Below are positions 28,106-37,295 of a stretch of DNA of 64,000 bases, in pieces. The DNA is from Hymenobacter tibetensis (GTDB lineage Bacteria > Bacteroidota > Bacteroidia > Cytophagales > Hymenobacteraceae), in the NCBI RefSeq assembly GCF_022827545.1, contig NZ_CP094669.1, positions 4,271,001-4,335,000 on the forward strand, in the 5' to 3' direction. Position 1 is the first letter of the stretch. Each line of letters starts with the position of its first letter. The position numbers were made by a program, and so were the translations under genes. The notes under the pieces were generated by a model, which saw only the letters and a program-made list of their open reading frames with translations, was not told where the DNA came from and ran no database searches.

Positions 28106-28851
28106 TAGTTCTGTGGTTGTGCTGTTCCGTTTCGTGCCTCCACGCCACCTTGTCCGGGAGTATCAGATGCCTTGTCGGCCTGTGCTTCTTGCACTGGACC
28201 CTGATTTTGTGAATCAGTGGATTCCGATGTTTGTCCGGAATCTTGGCCTTTAGATTTCAAGAAGTCAGTCATACCGTCAGGACCTTTTCCTTGCTGTAGC
28301 ATGCGTACATACATAGCAATTTTCCAGCGCTCCGAAGGGTTTACCTGTGAGCCGTGTGGCATCATTCGGCCCTTGCCCCACTGAATAACGTGGTATATAT
28401 GCCCGTCATTCATGGTTTTATAAGCACCTGCCGAATAAGCAGGTACACCTTTGAACTTAGCAGCAACCGGACCCTGGCCGTCACCTTGCTCTCCATGACA
28501 GTGTTGGCAATTACGCACATACAGCGTTTGCCCTTCCTGGAGGTTGTCTTTAGTGTAAGCCTGAGGATTTTTAAGGGTCCTTTCAGCTATACCAACACTA
28601 TCTTTTGGAATGTGTGAGTAATAGTTGAGTTTGCCTAAAGGAACAGTACCGACTACTGGGGTGCGTTGATTAATACCCATTGGGTTGATGGTATTAGAGT
28701 TCAACTGCTTCAGCGGTTCGTACGGAATCGGATAGTACATCTCCGGCGCGTACTCCACGCCAGGATCATCGGCGCGGTTGCAACCGGTACCTAGCACCGA
28801 GGCAAACAGGAGAGCCGACGCTTGCAAACCTAGTTTCAGCGAATGCGTCAT
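28105..28851 (-). CDS. actE: Alternative complex III subunit ActE, lipoprotein mono-heme cytochrome c
   Basis: A 248-residue periplasmic subunit. The signal peptide ends in a lipobox with Cys24 (VLGTGC). One heme c site is Cys115-x2-Cys118-His119 (CQHCHGEQGDG), with a likely axial Met at 163 or 164 in GRMMPHG. About 60 Gln/Ser/Asp-rich residues at the C-terminus appear disordered. Its start overlaps the actD stop (TAATG). In ACIII, ActE passes electrons onward from the multi-heme subunit. Confidence 0.94.
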   Translation of the reverse strand: MTHSLKLGLQASALLFASVLGTGCNRADDPGVEYAPEMYYPIPYEPLKQLNSNTINPMGINQRTPVVGTVPLGKLNYYSHIPKDSVGIAERTLKNPQAYTKDNLQEGQTLYVRNCQHCHGEQGDGQGPVAAKFKGVPAYSAGAYKTMNDGHIYHVIQWGKGRMMPHGSQVNPSERWKIAMYVRMLQQGKGPDGMTDFLKSKGQDSGQTSESTDSQNQGPVQEAQADKASDTPGQGGVEARNGTAQPQN

Positions 28852-29375
28852 TAGAATTTAGTCATTTCTTTTTCGTTCACCTCTGAAGCACCGTTGGCGC
28901 GTAGCAGTTGTGTCAGACGGTTAAGATCAGTCTTCTCGTTCATCTCAATCGCCATCACAAACTTGTCATCGGTGGACCGTACATCTAGTACTGGAGTCTT
29001 CCAGCGCGGATACAGGTTACTGATTGTATAGAAGGTGATGACCATCCCGTGACAAGTGAAGAACACTGTCAATTCGAAGGCTACAGGAATGAAAGCTGGC
29101 AGCGCAATATGCGGCTTACCTCCAATAATCATGGGCCAGTCAAAGCCCAACGTATATATCTGCAACCAGAGAGCAAAGGCTAAACCAGTCATGCCTAAAA
29201 AGAAGGCAGCAATGGGCAACCGTGAACGTTCGATTCCCAGAGCATCATCGATGCCGTGAACAGGAAACGGAGAGAACACCTCATAGATTTTCACGCCCGC
29301 TTCGCGGACATTTTCAATTGCGTGCAAAAGCACGTCCTCGTCTTCGAAGATGCCGAGGGCAAAGCGCTTACTCAT
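28851..29375 (-). CDS. actD: Alternative complex III subunit ActD (DUF3341)
   Basis: A 174-residue protein with a soluble N-terminal part (the [21 protein letters not shown] start is typical of DUF3341), two helices (about 53-75 and 95-118) and a soluble C-terminus. ActD is a small structural membrane subunit of ACIII. Overlaps actC by eight bases. Confidence 0.94.
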   Translation of the reverse strand: MSKRFALGIFEDEDVLLHAIENVREAGVKIYEVFSPFPVHGIDDALGIERSRLPIAAFFLGMTGLAFALWLQIYTLGFDWPMIIGGKPHIALPAFIPVAFELTVFFTCHGMVITFYTISNLYPRWKTPVLDVRSTDDKFVMAIEMNEKTDLNRLTQLLRANGASEVNEKEMTKF

Positions 29376-30825
29376 GCTTGTTGTAATTTACGGGTGCAGA
29401 AGCAGGAACACCGTGGGTGGCAGGTTGATGGGCTTGTTCGTGATGACCATGGACACCAGTGTAAGTTGGGCCATTGTCTACTGTGTACTTCAAGATGGTT
29501 TTCACTTCAGCCATGTTTACTACTGGGAAAAACTTGGCGAAGAGCAAGAACAGCGTGAAGAACAAGCCCAGCGTACCTACATAGATGCCGATGTCGATAA
29601 TGCTAGGCGAGAACATTACCCAGCTTGATGGCAGATAGTCGCGGTGCAAGGAGGTTACGATAATCACGAAACGCTCGAACCACATTCCTATGTTCACAAT
29701 GATGGACAGAATGAAAGTCAACGGAATGCTATAACGTACCCGACGGAACCACACCAGCTGCGGCGTGATAACGTTACAAGTCATCATGGAAGCATATGCC
29801 CACCAGTAAGGACCGGTAGCACGGTTGATGAAAGCATACTGCTCAAATTCAACCTGAGAGTACCACGCAATGAAAAACTCTGTGATGTAAGCAACACCTA
29901 CAATAGAGCCCGTCACCATCATGATTTTATTCATCAGAGCAATGTGCTCCAGCGTGATATAATCCTCCAACTTGAACACTACCCGCGTGATAAGCATCAG
30001 CGTGAGTACCATAGCAAAGCCAGAGAAGATAGCACCTGCTACGAAGTAGGGAGGAAAGATGGTGGTATGCCATCCTGGTACAACAGAGGTAGCAAAGTCC
30101 ATCGATACAATGGTGTGTACCGAAAGCACAAGGGGGGTGGAAACACCAGCTAGAATCAGCGAAACCGTTTCGTAACGTGACCAATGCTTAGCAGATCCTT
30201 TCCAGCCGAAGCTTAGCAAAGAGTAAGCAACTTTAGCAATTGGGCCTTTAGCCCGGTCACGAATGGTAGCAAAGTCAGGTACCAAGCCTGTGTACCAAAA
30301 AACCAGCGATACCGTGAAGTAAGTCGAGATGGCAAATACGTCCCACAACAGAGGGGAGTTGAAGTTCACCCACAACGAACCAAAAGTGTTTTGCAAAGGG
30401 AACACCCAGTAAGCTAACCATGGACGGCCCATGTGTAACACAGGGAACATAGCTGCGCAGATTACGGCGAAGATTGTCATTGCCTCAGCTGCCCGGTTGA
30501 TGGACGAACGCCACTTCTGGCGGAAGAGAAGCAATACGGCTGAGATCAAAGTACCAGCGTGACCGATACCTACCCACCACACGAAGTTGGTGATGTCCCA
30601 TGCCCATCCTACAGTTTTGTTGAGTCCCCACTCTCCTATGCCGTACCAAAGCGTGCGGTAAACAGAGTAAAAGAAGACGCCGAGGAAGAAAAGCGCAACG
30701 CTCAAGGCGGCCATCCAACGGATGTTGGGTTTGGCCTCTACTTGACGGCAGATATCTTGTGTGACGTCGTGGTACGTTTTCCCCCCGGTTACGAGCGGCT
30801 CCCGTACAGGCGATACGTGCTGCAT
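29368..30825 (-). CDS. actC: Alternative complex III subunit ActC (NrfD/PsrC-like)
   Basis: The main quinol-binding membrane subunit, with about ten helices in 485 residues. I chose ATG 30825, which gives [20 protein letters not shown], the conserved ActC N-terminus. The frame could start at TTG 30885 with 20 more residues. Segments such as [23 protein letters not shown] and [17 protein letters not shown] are characteristic of NrfD-like proteins. A His/Gly-rich C-terminal tail is present. Confidence 0.94.
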   Translation of the reverse strand: MQHVSPVREPLVTGGKTYHDVTQDICRQVEAKPNIRWMAALSVALFFLGVFFYSVYRTLWYGIGEWGLNKTVGWAWDITNFVWWVGIGHAGTLISAVLLLFRQKWRSSINRAAEAMTIFAVICAAMFPVLHMGRPWLAYWVFPLQNTFGSLWVNFNSPLLWDVFAISTYFTVSLVFWYTGLVPDFATIRDRAKGPIAKVAYSLLSFGWKGSAKHWSRYETVSLILAGVSTPLVLSVHTIVSMDFATSVVPGWHTTIFPPYFVAGAIFSGFAMVLTLMLITRVVFKLEDYITLEHIALMNKIMMVTGSIVGVAYITEFFIAWYSQVEFEQYAFINRATGPYWWAYASMMTCNVITPQLVWFRRVRYSIPLTFILSIIVNIGMWFERFVIIVTSLHRDYLPSSWVMFSPSIIDIGIYVGTLGLFFTLFLLFAKFFPVVNMAEVKTILKYTVDNGPTYTGVHGHHEQAHQPATHGVPASAPVNYNKHE

Positions 30826-30928
30826 ATATTTATTGGTTAAGTAGGGTTTAGAAACTCGGGAACTGGACTTCCTCTCTTTTGCCAAACATGAAATCCGAGG
30901 TCCAAGTCTCTAAGACCCCAAATCTAGC

Positions 30929-33900
30929 TTAGGCGTTGAAATCCGACTTCTCTCTATTACGGATCTTAGTCAGGTACGTAATGTTCGGTTGGGTGTTGAT
31001 CGAGTCAATCACTTTGAAGGCCCGCTCACCATCCTCACGACGCCAGATCTGTGCAACCCGAGTTTCTGGGTCACGCAGGTCGCCGAAAGTAATTGCTTGG
31101 GTTGGGCAAGACTGCGCACAAGCAGTTACCACTTCACCATCCCTAGTGCGGCGCTTTTGCTTTTTGGCTTCCAGCTTGGCAAGCTGAATACGCTGTACGC
31201 AGAAGCTGCATTTCTCCATCACACCACGAGCACGTACGGTTACGTCAGGGTTCAAAACCATCCGGCCAAGATCCGTGAACATGTGGCTGTTTACGTCCTC
31301 AAACTTTTCGTTCGAGTAGTAAGAGAACCAATTGAAGCGACGCACTTTGTACGGGCAGTTGTTGGCGCAATAGCGGGTTCCTACGCAACGGTTATAGGTC
31401 ATCTGGTTGAGACCCTCTGAGCTATGCGTAGTAGCAAGTACCGGGCACACCGTTTCGCACGGGGCGTGGTTGCAATGCTGGCAAAGCATAGGCTGGAAAA
31501 TAACCGACGGGTTTTCCGAAGGGTCTTCCATAGCAGCGTAGGTATCTAGCTTGCCTTTTGTCTCGAAGTCCTCTTTATGCGCGTCTGAACTGTAGTAACG
31601 GTCGATACGCAACCAATGCATTTCGCGACGGTTGATAACTTCCTGCTTGCCTACAACAGCAACGTTGTTTTCTACTTGGCACCCAATCACGCAAGAGCCG
31701 CAGCCAATGCATGAGTTGAGGTCAATAGACATACCCCAGTGGTGATTCTTGTATTCGTAATCCTGCCAGAGCGAAACCTTGTTAGGCTTCTGTGGCCCTT
31801 CTGGAGTCGAAATAGTTTCGTACTCGGTTACCTCTTTCGGGTTCTTGATATACTGAGCAAGCGTAGCCTCTTGCACCACCGACTTACGGTCCATGATGGT
31901 GTGGTGAGTCTGAGTCTGCGCAATTGGAGAAGTGGAATCTGTCTTCTCTAGCGTTACCGACGTTGCATACACAAGTCCGTTTCCGCCCTGCACTACGACG
32001 AAGGGGTAGGCGTTAGCACCTACTTTGTCGCCTACACGGCCCGCCTTCTCTCGGCCGTAGCCAAGGGCAATGCTGACCGAACCTTTTGCTTGTCCAGGCT
32101 GAATCAACACAGGAAGTTCGATTGACTTACCGTTAGCCGTAACCTTCAGTACATCGTTTTGCTCCCACTTGTTGGCTACTGCCATATCACGTGGTACAGC
32201 AACATAGTTACCCCAAGTAGCTTTGGTTACTGGATCAGGCAACTCTTGCAGCCAAGGGTTGTTAGCTTCGCAGCTACCAGGACCGATACCAACTTTCTCG
32301 TACAAGCACAACTCAACGCCCGACACTTTAGGAGCCGCAGATACGGCCGCAACAGCTTGATCGATGCCCAAAGCAGGTGCTAGCTGTGGTTGTACCGCTG
32401 CAGACAAAGTGCCAACAGCTACTCCATCATGTACTGCTTTGTCCCAAGCTTTCTGGAAGTCGCCGGTTAATACTTTGCGCCACGAATCGCGCAAGTAGTT
32501 GTAGTAGGTTTGTGGACTTCCAGCCCACGTCAGCAAGCTATCCTGTGCTTGACGAGTAGCGAAGAGCGGTGAAATAGCAGGTTGAGCTAAGCTCAAGAAA
32601 CCACGCTTTGGCTCATAGTCATTCCACGATTCGAGGAAGTTATGATCAGGGCAAGCATAGTAGCAAAGAGCTCCAGTTTCGTCTAATCTGTCGTTCAAAG
32701 AGATGCTGACGGGAACTTTAGCAATACCTGTTTTTACTTTTTCAGCCAGAGGATGATCGTAGGCTGGGTTAGCGTTGTAGAAAATAACTGCGCCTACACT
32801 GCCGCTGTTCATGTCGTTTACCAGACGTAGCAAACGAGCATCATCTCCTTGGCGCAGAAGCGAAGCATTGGTTAAGTCAACAGAGGTACCAACATTGCCC
32901 AAGTTCTGGTTGATAGCGGCCACCAACGTCTGAACTGCTACATCGTTGGAACCTGAAACAACCAAACTGCGTCCGCGAGCAGCCTTCAGCTCAGCAGCAG
33001 CCTGTTTCAACTGCTTGTTGGTTGTATTGCTAGTGCCTCCTACAATCTCGTTATACAGGGCCAAAGTGGTGGCACCCATTTCCGATGGCTTGATTGGAAC
33101 ACGGATATCAGCATTTGAGCCAGTCAAAGACAACATAGTCTCGAACTGGAAGTGGCGCGACATGCTCCGCTTCTCACTAGACACCTTGCGGTTCGTGATA
33201 TACTGTGAAGCATATTCAACAGGAGAAATCCAGGTACCTAAGAAGTCAGCACCTAAACTTACAATAACGTCGGCTTTGCTGAAATCGAAAGCAGGCAGCA
33301 CTCCACCGTTGGCCCGTAGCAATGCCGACTGTGAGTTGGCATCATACATTACATGTTCGGTGTTTGGGTACCGAGCTGCGAAGTCAGCAATAACCCGCTT
33401 TGTGCTAGGGCTAATAATAGTTGGCGACACAATGGCAATTCGGCCCGTAGCGCTAGCTAGCTTAGTCCGAATTTCCTGATCGACCCGATCTTTCTCTGCT
33501 GGCTGGCCCTTGATAGCAAAGTGCTGCAAACGGCCTTTGTCGTACAAGTTCAAAACGGAAGCCTGAGCACGCGCTGATAAGCCACCACGTGTTACAGGAG
33601 ACTCAGGGTTACCTTCCAGTTTGATTGGACGCCCTTCGCGAGTCTTTACGAGGATACTGTTATAGTCAGTACCGTTGAAATAAGTAGATGCGTAGAAGTT
33701 GGCGATGCCTGGATCTACTTCTTCTGGTTTGTTCAAATAAGGAATAGCCTTACGAACAGGGGCCTCACAGCTAGCCAATGTAGCAGCCGCGATACCAAAA
33801 CCCATGAGCTTGAGAAAGTCACGGCGTGGAGCAGCCGAGGTATCCGAAGAACCACGGGACTCCTTTATGGGCAGATAGTCCGAGAATTCGCTGAACGCGT

Positions 33901-33967
33901 TTTTCACGAACTCTGGCGAGTTCTCTAATTCCTCAATTCCCTTCCAGTACTTGGGCGATTCTTGCAT
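30929..33967 (-). CDS. actB: Alternative complex III subunit ActB (molybdopterin-oxidoreductase-like + ferredoxin)
   Basis: A 1012-residue periplasmic iron-sulfur subunit. A Tat-like signal lies internally, with Arg48-Arg49 in PRRDFLKLMGFG and Cys67 just after the hydrophobic stretch (LASC), so it may be lipidated. Residues up to about 690 form the molybdopterin-oxidoreductase-like part, which in ACIII lacks the cofactor. The C-terminal ferredoxin part has four cysteine clusters: CIGCGSCVIGC, CQHCNHAPCETVC, CVGTRYCANNC and CSFC...CAQSC. This fits three 4Fe-4S clusters plus one 3Fe-4S cluster as known for ACIII. Confidence 0.95.
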   Translation of the reverse strand: MQESPKYWKGIEELENSPEFVKNAFSEFSDYLPIKESRGSSDTSAAPRRDFLKLMGFGIAAATLASCEAPVRKAIPYLNKPEEVDPGIANFYASTYFNGTDYNSILVKTREGRPIKLEGNPESPVTRGGLSARAQASVLNLYDKGRLQHFAIKGQPAEKDRVDQEIRTKLASATGRIAIVSPTIISPSTKRVIADFAARYPNTEHVMYDANSQSALLRANGGVLPAFDFSKADVIVSLGADFLGTWISPVEYASQYITNRKVSSEKRSMSRHFQFETMLSLTGSNADIRVPIKPSEMGATTLALYNEIVGGTSNTTNKQLKQAAAELKAARGRSLVVSGSNDVAVQTLVAAINQNLGNVGTSVDLTNASLLRQGDDARLLRLVNDMNSGSVGAVIFYNANPAYDHPLAEKVKTGIAKVPVSISLNDRLDETGALCYYACPDHNFLESWNDYEPKRGFLSLAQPAISPLFATRQAQDSLLTWAGSPQTYYNYLRDSWRKVLTGDFQKAWDKAVHDGVAVGTLSAAVQPQLAPALGIDQAVAAVSAAPKVSGVELCLYEKVGIGPGSCEANNPWLQELPDPVTKATWGNYVAVPRDMAVANKWEQNDVLKVTANGKSIELPVLIQPGQAKGSVSIALGYGREKAGRVGDKVGANAYPFVVVQGGNGLVYATSVTLEKTDSTSPIAQTQTHHTIMDRKSVVQEATLAQYIKNPKEVTEYETISTPEGPQKPNKVSLWQDYEYKNHHWGMSIDLNSCIGCGSCVIGCQVENNVAVVGKQEVINRREMHWLRIDRYYSSDAHKEDFETKGKLDTYAAMEDPSENPSVIFQPMLCQHCNHAPCETVCPVLATTHSSEGLNQMTYNRCVGTRYCANNCPYKVRRFNWFSYYSNEKFEDVNSHMFTDLGRMVLNPDVTVRARGVMEKCSFCVQRIQLAKLEAKKQKRRTRDGEVVTACAQSCPTQAITFGDLRDPETRVAQIWRREDGERAFKVIDSINTQPNITYLTKIRNREKSDFNA

Positions 33968-34062
33968 TTGTTATGGGGACTTAGGGTCTTGGGCAGTTGG
34001 AGTGTAATGTTGGCTCCATATCACTCCCAAGTTTTAAGGCTTATTGTTAAAGCTTTGTGAAG

Positions 34063-34101
34063 GGAGCGTGCCAGTCCATAAGAAATAGACTAGCACGCTC
34101 C
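34063..34101 (-). other. Hairpin between actA and actB
   Basis: A nine-base-pair stem (34063-34071 with 34093-34101) is extended after one mismatch by four more pairs (AGTC/GACT). It begins eight bases after the actA stop. No T-run follows in the minus direction. It is more likely an mRNA 3'-end protection or attenuation element than a full terminator, giving more ActA than downstream subunits. Confidence 0.55.
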
Positions 34102-34108
34102 TAGCAAC

Positions 34109-35479
34109 TTAGTAGTGGCACTTCGAGCACTCCGTACCGCCGTTTGACGATACCGTGAACGGAGCAGCACCATTGGCTTGGTCATGCAACTTCACCAAGT
34201 TATTGTAGTACCCGTTACCCTTTGTGTTGAGTGGCGTCTCGCGGTGGCAGTTAATGCACCAGCCCATAGTCAACGGCGAGTACTGATATACCACTTCCAT
34301 ATTCTGGATAGGGCCGTGGCAAGTCTGGCATTCAATACCTCCTACCTGCGTATGCTGGGAGTGGTTGAAATAAGCCAAATCAGGCAAGTTGTGTACACGT
34401 ACCCATTGGATAGGCTGCTTACGCTCAATAGCACGGTAGATTTTCTTGATTTCCTGCGACTCTGTTTTGATCTGCGAGTGGCAGTTCATACAGATGTTGG
34501 CCGATGGAATGTTTGCTGACTTACTCTTATAAACCGAAGTATGGCAGTATGCGCAGTTGATCTGGTGTTCGCCAGCGTGCAATTTGTGTGAGAAAGCAAT
34601 GGGCTGCGTAGGCTGGTACCCTTGCATCAAACCGATGCCCATGGCTCCTTGTACTGATTCGTAGAGTAACACCAAGGTGAATACCACACCAGCACCAATA
34701 CGAATAGCAGAAGACTTGTACAGCTTGCTCCAATCGAAACGCTGCTCTAGAATTTCTACGTCGCGGCCATCGAGGTCTTTACGACCACGCAGGACATCTT
34801 TCATGATGTTGGCAATAATAACCAACGTCACTACAAGCACGATAAGAACAACCACCAACACAATCAGAAGGATGTCAGCGTATTGTCCGGCACCAGCGGC
34901 ACCTTCGCCTCCTTCACCAAGTTTGGTGTCAGTTGCAGGGTTGTCTTTGTTGACACCAGTGCCACCACCTGTAGCGGATGCTCCTCCACCTTCTTGGGAA
35001 GTAACCCAAGCCAGAATAGAAGTGATTTCCTGATCTGACAGCTGGAAGCTAGGCATCTGCTGCTTCTGATACTGGTTGAAGATCTTCACAGCATACTCGT
35101 CACCACTGGCCACGACTTTGCTGGAGTTCTTGATCCAAGGAATCAGCCAAGATACCGGACGACGCTTGGTAATGCCAGCCAAGGCTGGTCCAACTACTAC
35201 ATCATTCACAGCGTGGCACTGAGCACAGTTGCCTTTGAATAATGCGTCACCAGCGGCAATGGCAGCTGCGTCGCCGCCACCGGCACCGGGAGTTGCTCCT
35301 GCAGCGGGGGCAGCAGCAGCGGCGGGTGTTGCTCCGTCAGTGGAGCCTGGGGTTACCCCTTCTTGGCTCACGGCCGGAGCCGCGCCTACGTCTTGCGCCG
35401 AGGAATTACCCACGGCGGTAAACGTTAGAAACAGAGCTAAAAAGAGGTGAGAAAAGGAACGAAGGCGAATGCTATTCAT
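34109..35479 (-). CDS. actA: Alternative complex III subunit ActA, hexaheme cytochrome c with extra N-terminal c domain
   Basis: A 456-residue multi-heme subunit. Signal peptide (about 1-28), Ala/Pro/Gly-rich linker (31-70), a class I cytochrome c domain with Cys85-x2-Cys88-His89 and a probable Met142 ligand, a Gly/Thr-rich linker, a helix (about 201-224), a second hydrophobic segment (about 260-284) and the pentaheme ActA domain. Its heme motifs end in His313, His334, His388, His412 and His455. Canonical ActA is pentaheme, so the N-terminal domain supplies an additional heme. The last motif is only one residue from the C-terminus (CSKCHY). First gene of the respiratory block, preceded by a strong promoter at 35530-35560. 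Confidence 0.93.
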   Translation of the reverse strand: MNSIRLRSFSHLFLALFLTFTAVGNSSAQDVGAAPAVSQEGVTPGSTDGATPAAAAAPAAGATPGAGGGDAAAIAAGDALFKGNCAQCHAVNDVVVGPALAGITKRRPVSWLIPWIKNSSKVVASGDEYAVKIFNQYQKQQMPSFQLSDQEITSILAWVTSQEGGGASATGGGTGVNKDNPATDTKLGEGGEGAAGAGQYADILLIVLVVVLIVLVVTLVIIANIMKDVLRGRKDLDGRDVEILEQRFDWSKLYKSSAIRIGAGVVFTLVLLYESVQGAMGIGLMQGYQPTQPIAFSHKLHAGEHQINCAYCHTSVYKSKSANIPSANICMNCHSQIKTESQEIKKIYRAIERKQPIQWVRVHNLPDLAYFNHSQHTQVGGIECQTCHGPIQNMEVVYQYSPLTMGWCINCHRETPLNTKGNGYYNNLVKLHDQANGAAPFTVSSNGGTECSKCHY

Positions 35480-35529
35480 AGCACATTTTTACTATAAGGA
35501 AAGAAACGCGAGGGGGTGCTTCAAGGCCA

Positions 35530-35560
35530 CAAATGTAGGTCAGGAATCGTAGAGAACAAA
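35530..35560 (-). promoter_or_regulatory. Promoter of the act-cta operon
   Basis: On the minus strand: TTTG (35560-35557), 19 bases, TACATTTG (35537-35530). This matches the Bacteroidota housekeeping consensus TTTG/TAnnTTTG exactly with normal spacing. Transcription would start near 35525, leaving a leader of about 45 bases before actA. Confidence 0.75.
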
Positions 35561-35812
35561 CCAGAAAAGCCTAATTCTCGCCTAGCTGAGCTTGTTTGGA
35601 ATCATTCTTGATACCATTTGTCTTGCACCTTATACTATAGGTGCAGCAAGCAGACCTAACCCGGCTTCCCTCTACTTACCAGCCCACGACTGCTTGTCAT
35701 TTAGCTAACCTATTTCGCACGGCGAAGGTTTGCTAACTGACACCCAAATTGTTAAGAACTGTAACTTAGAAAGATTTTATCACTGAAGGTGGGAAGCGCG
35801 CGGGAAAAACTG

Positions 35813-35820
35813 TATCTTTG
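35813..35820 (+). promoter_or_regulatory. Bacteroidota -7 element for rpsF-rpsR-rplI
   Basis: TATCTTTG is an exact TAnnTTTG match 43 bases before the rpsF ATG. No clear TTTG box was found at the expected upstream distance. The 35480-35863 region holds only this and the divergent act promoter; no gene was seen in it. Confidence 0.55.
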
Positions 35821-35863
35821 CCGGCTCATTAATTTTTTCACAATCAAATTCTACCCCGTCGTA

Positions 35864-36241
35864 ATGGAAGTAAGAAATTACGAGACGGTCTTCATTTTGA
35901 CTCCCGTGCTGAACGAGGGCCAAGTGCAAGAGACGGTCGAGAAGTTCTCGCAGGTGCTTAAGGAAAATGGCGCCGACATCATCAACACTGAAGCTTGGGG
36001 CCTAAAAAAATTGGCGTATCCAATTCAGAAAAAAAATACGGGCTACTACTTCCTCGTGGAGTTCACTGGCTCGGGTAACATCGTGGACACGCTGGAACTT
36101 GCTTTCCGCCGGGACGAGCGGATCATCCGCTTCCTCACCACCGTTTTGGACAAGCATGCTGTAGCCTACAGCCAGCGCCGCCGCAACGGGGAGATGAACC
36201 AGCAGAAAGCCCAGAAACAATCGGAAGCCGTAGCCCAGTAA
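35864..36241 (+). CDS. rpsF: 30S ribosomal protein S6
   Basis: A 125-residue S6 with the family start MEVRNYETVFILTPVL and the RRDERIIRFLT segment. S6 binds S18 in the platform of the small subunit. A longer frame from 35789 includes the promoter element and is excluded. Nine bases separate it from rpsR. The tail is Gln/Lys-rich. Confidence 0.97.
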   Translation: MEVRNYETVFILTPVLNEGQVQETVEKFSQVLKENGADIINTEAWGLKKLAYPIQKKNTGYYFLVEFTGSGNIVDTLELAFRRDERIIRFLTTVLDKHAVAYSQRRRNGEMNQQKAQKQSEAVAQ

Positions 36242-36250
36242 TTTAGCCCC

Positions 36251-36502
36251 ATGAGCCTCGCCAACGAACGTATCCACAAGCAGGATACCCGCAAAAAGTA
36301 CTGCCGCTTCAAGAAGAACGGTATCAAGTATGTTGATTACAAAGACCCGAACTTCTTGTTGAAGTTTGTGAACGAGCAGGGCCGCATCTTACCCCGCCGT
36401 ATCACAGGCACCAGCCTGAAGTTCCAGCGTAAAGTAGCTCAAGCCGTGGCTAAAGCCCGTCACTTGGCTCTCATGCCATACGTAACCGACTCTTTAAAAT
36501 AG
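36251..36502 (+). CDS. rpsR: 30S ribosomal protein S18
   Basis: An 83-residue S18 with the conserved IKYVDYKDPNFLLKFVNEQGRILPRR core, including the cysteine in KKYCRFKK. Binds S6 and the 16S rRNA platform. The standard rpsF-rpsR-rplI order is kept, but a 101-base structured spacer precedes rplI. Confidence 0.97.
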   Translation: MSLANERIHKQDTRKKYCRFKKNGIKYVDYKDPNFLLKFVNEQGRILPRRITGTSLKFQRKVAQAVAKARHLALMPYVTDSLK

Positions 36503-36507
36503 ATGAT

Positions 36508-36592
36508 TGTTGAATTGTTGCTTGTTGATTGCTAAGTGACTGACTTCTCAGGACTCTTTTCAATCGACAATTCAACAGCTAACAATCAACAA
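36508..36592 (+). other. Self-complementary rpsR-rplI spacer with pseudoknot-like pairing
   Basis: Two segments near rpsR, 36508-36518 and 36522-36531, are perfectly complementary to 36567-36577 (11 bp) and 36583-36592 (10 bp) respectively. The order A-B-A'-B' gives crossed pairings, i.e. a pseudoknot or two mutually exclusive hairpins. The segments are also similar to each other (repeats of TTGTTGA), so other pairings such as 36513-36520 with 36587-36594 are possible. It lies just before the rplI ATG. Confidence 0.55.
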
Positions 36593-36603
36593 TTTAAATA
36601 ATC

Positions 36604-37047
36604 ATGGAAGTAATTCTGAAAGACGACGTAAAGGGCCTGGGCTACAAGAACGACACCGTAACGGTGAGACCAGGCTACGGTCGCAACTTCCTGCTCCCGC
36701 AGGGTTTGGCTATTCTAGCCGATAAGACCAACAAGAAAATTGTTGCCGAGAACATCCGTCAGGCTGCTCACAAGGCTGACAAGATCAAAGGTGACGCGCA
36801 GGCTATTGCCGACAAGATTGGCAATGTAGTGCTTGAGATTCCTGCTAAGGTTGGTGAAAGCGGCAAGATTTTCGGCCGTGTAACCACTCTCCAGCTTGCT
36901 GAAGCGTTGAAGAACAAAGGCATCGACGTAGAGCGTAAGCGTCTCTCTTTCGATCAGGAGCCTGGTGCAGTAGGTGAATACACTGCTACCGTGGACCTGC
37001 ACCGCGAAGTGAAGCACAAAGTGCGCTTCAACGTGGTAGCTGAGTAA
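36604..37047 (+). CDS. rplI: 50S ribosomal protein L9
   Basis: A 147-residue L9 with the family N-terminus MEVILKDDVKGLGYKNDTV and VRPGYGRNFLLPQGLA, the long connecting helix and the C-terminal domain starting near KVGESGKIFGRVT. Full length for the family. Followed by a strong intrinsic terminator. Confidence 0.97.
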   Translation: MEVILKDDVKGLGYKNDTVTVRPGYGRNFLLPQGLAILADKTNKKIVAENIRQAAHKADKIKGDAQAIADKIGNVVLEIPAKVGESGKIFGRVTTLQLAEALKNKGIDVERKRLSFDQEPGAVGEYTATVDLHREVKHKVRFNVVAE

Positions 37048-37065
37048 GCTTACTTATATTACGAG

Positions 37066-37098
37066 AAAGGCCCGGCTGTTCGCAGTCGGGCCTTTTTT
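37066..37098 (+). terminator. Intrinsic terminator after rplI
   Basis: Stem of about thirteen pairs (AAAGGCCCG...CGGGCCTTT, extended by GCTG/CAGT with one G-T wobble) closing a TTCG tetraloop, then a run of Ts. Confidence 0.93.
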
Positions 37099-37295
37099 GA
37101 TTAAGTTCTTGGAAAAGAACAGGTATCCTCTCATTGCTTGTCTTGCGTTAGAGGGGTTACTAACCTATTTAAATAAGTAAAAATAACTCGGCTGTACTCC
37201 ACACAGCTGATTTCGGTAGGCCTCGTTTTTGGCTGAACGAACGATGTTGAGTAGGTTGCTTGTCCGTTGGCTGTATTTGGCCGTATTTGTTTGGA

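Noticed and set aside
36503..36603. Intrinsic terminator between rpsR and rplI
   Set aside because: The complementary arms are AT-rich and crossed, and there is no GC-rich stem followed by a T-run; a structured leader is a better description.
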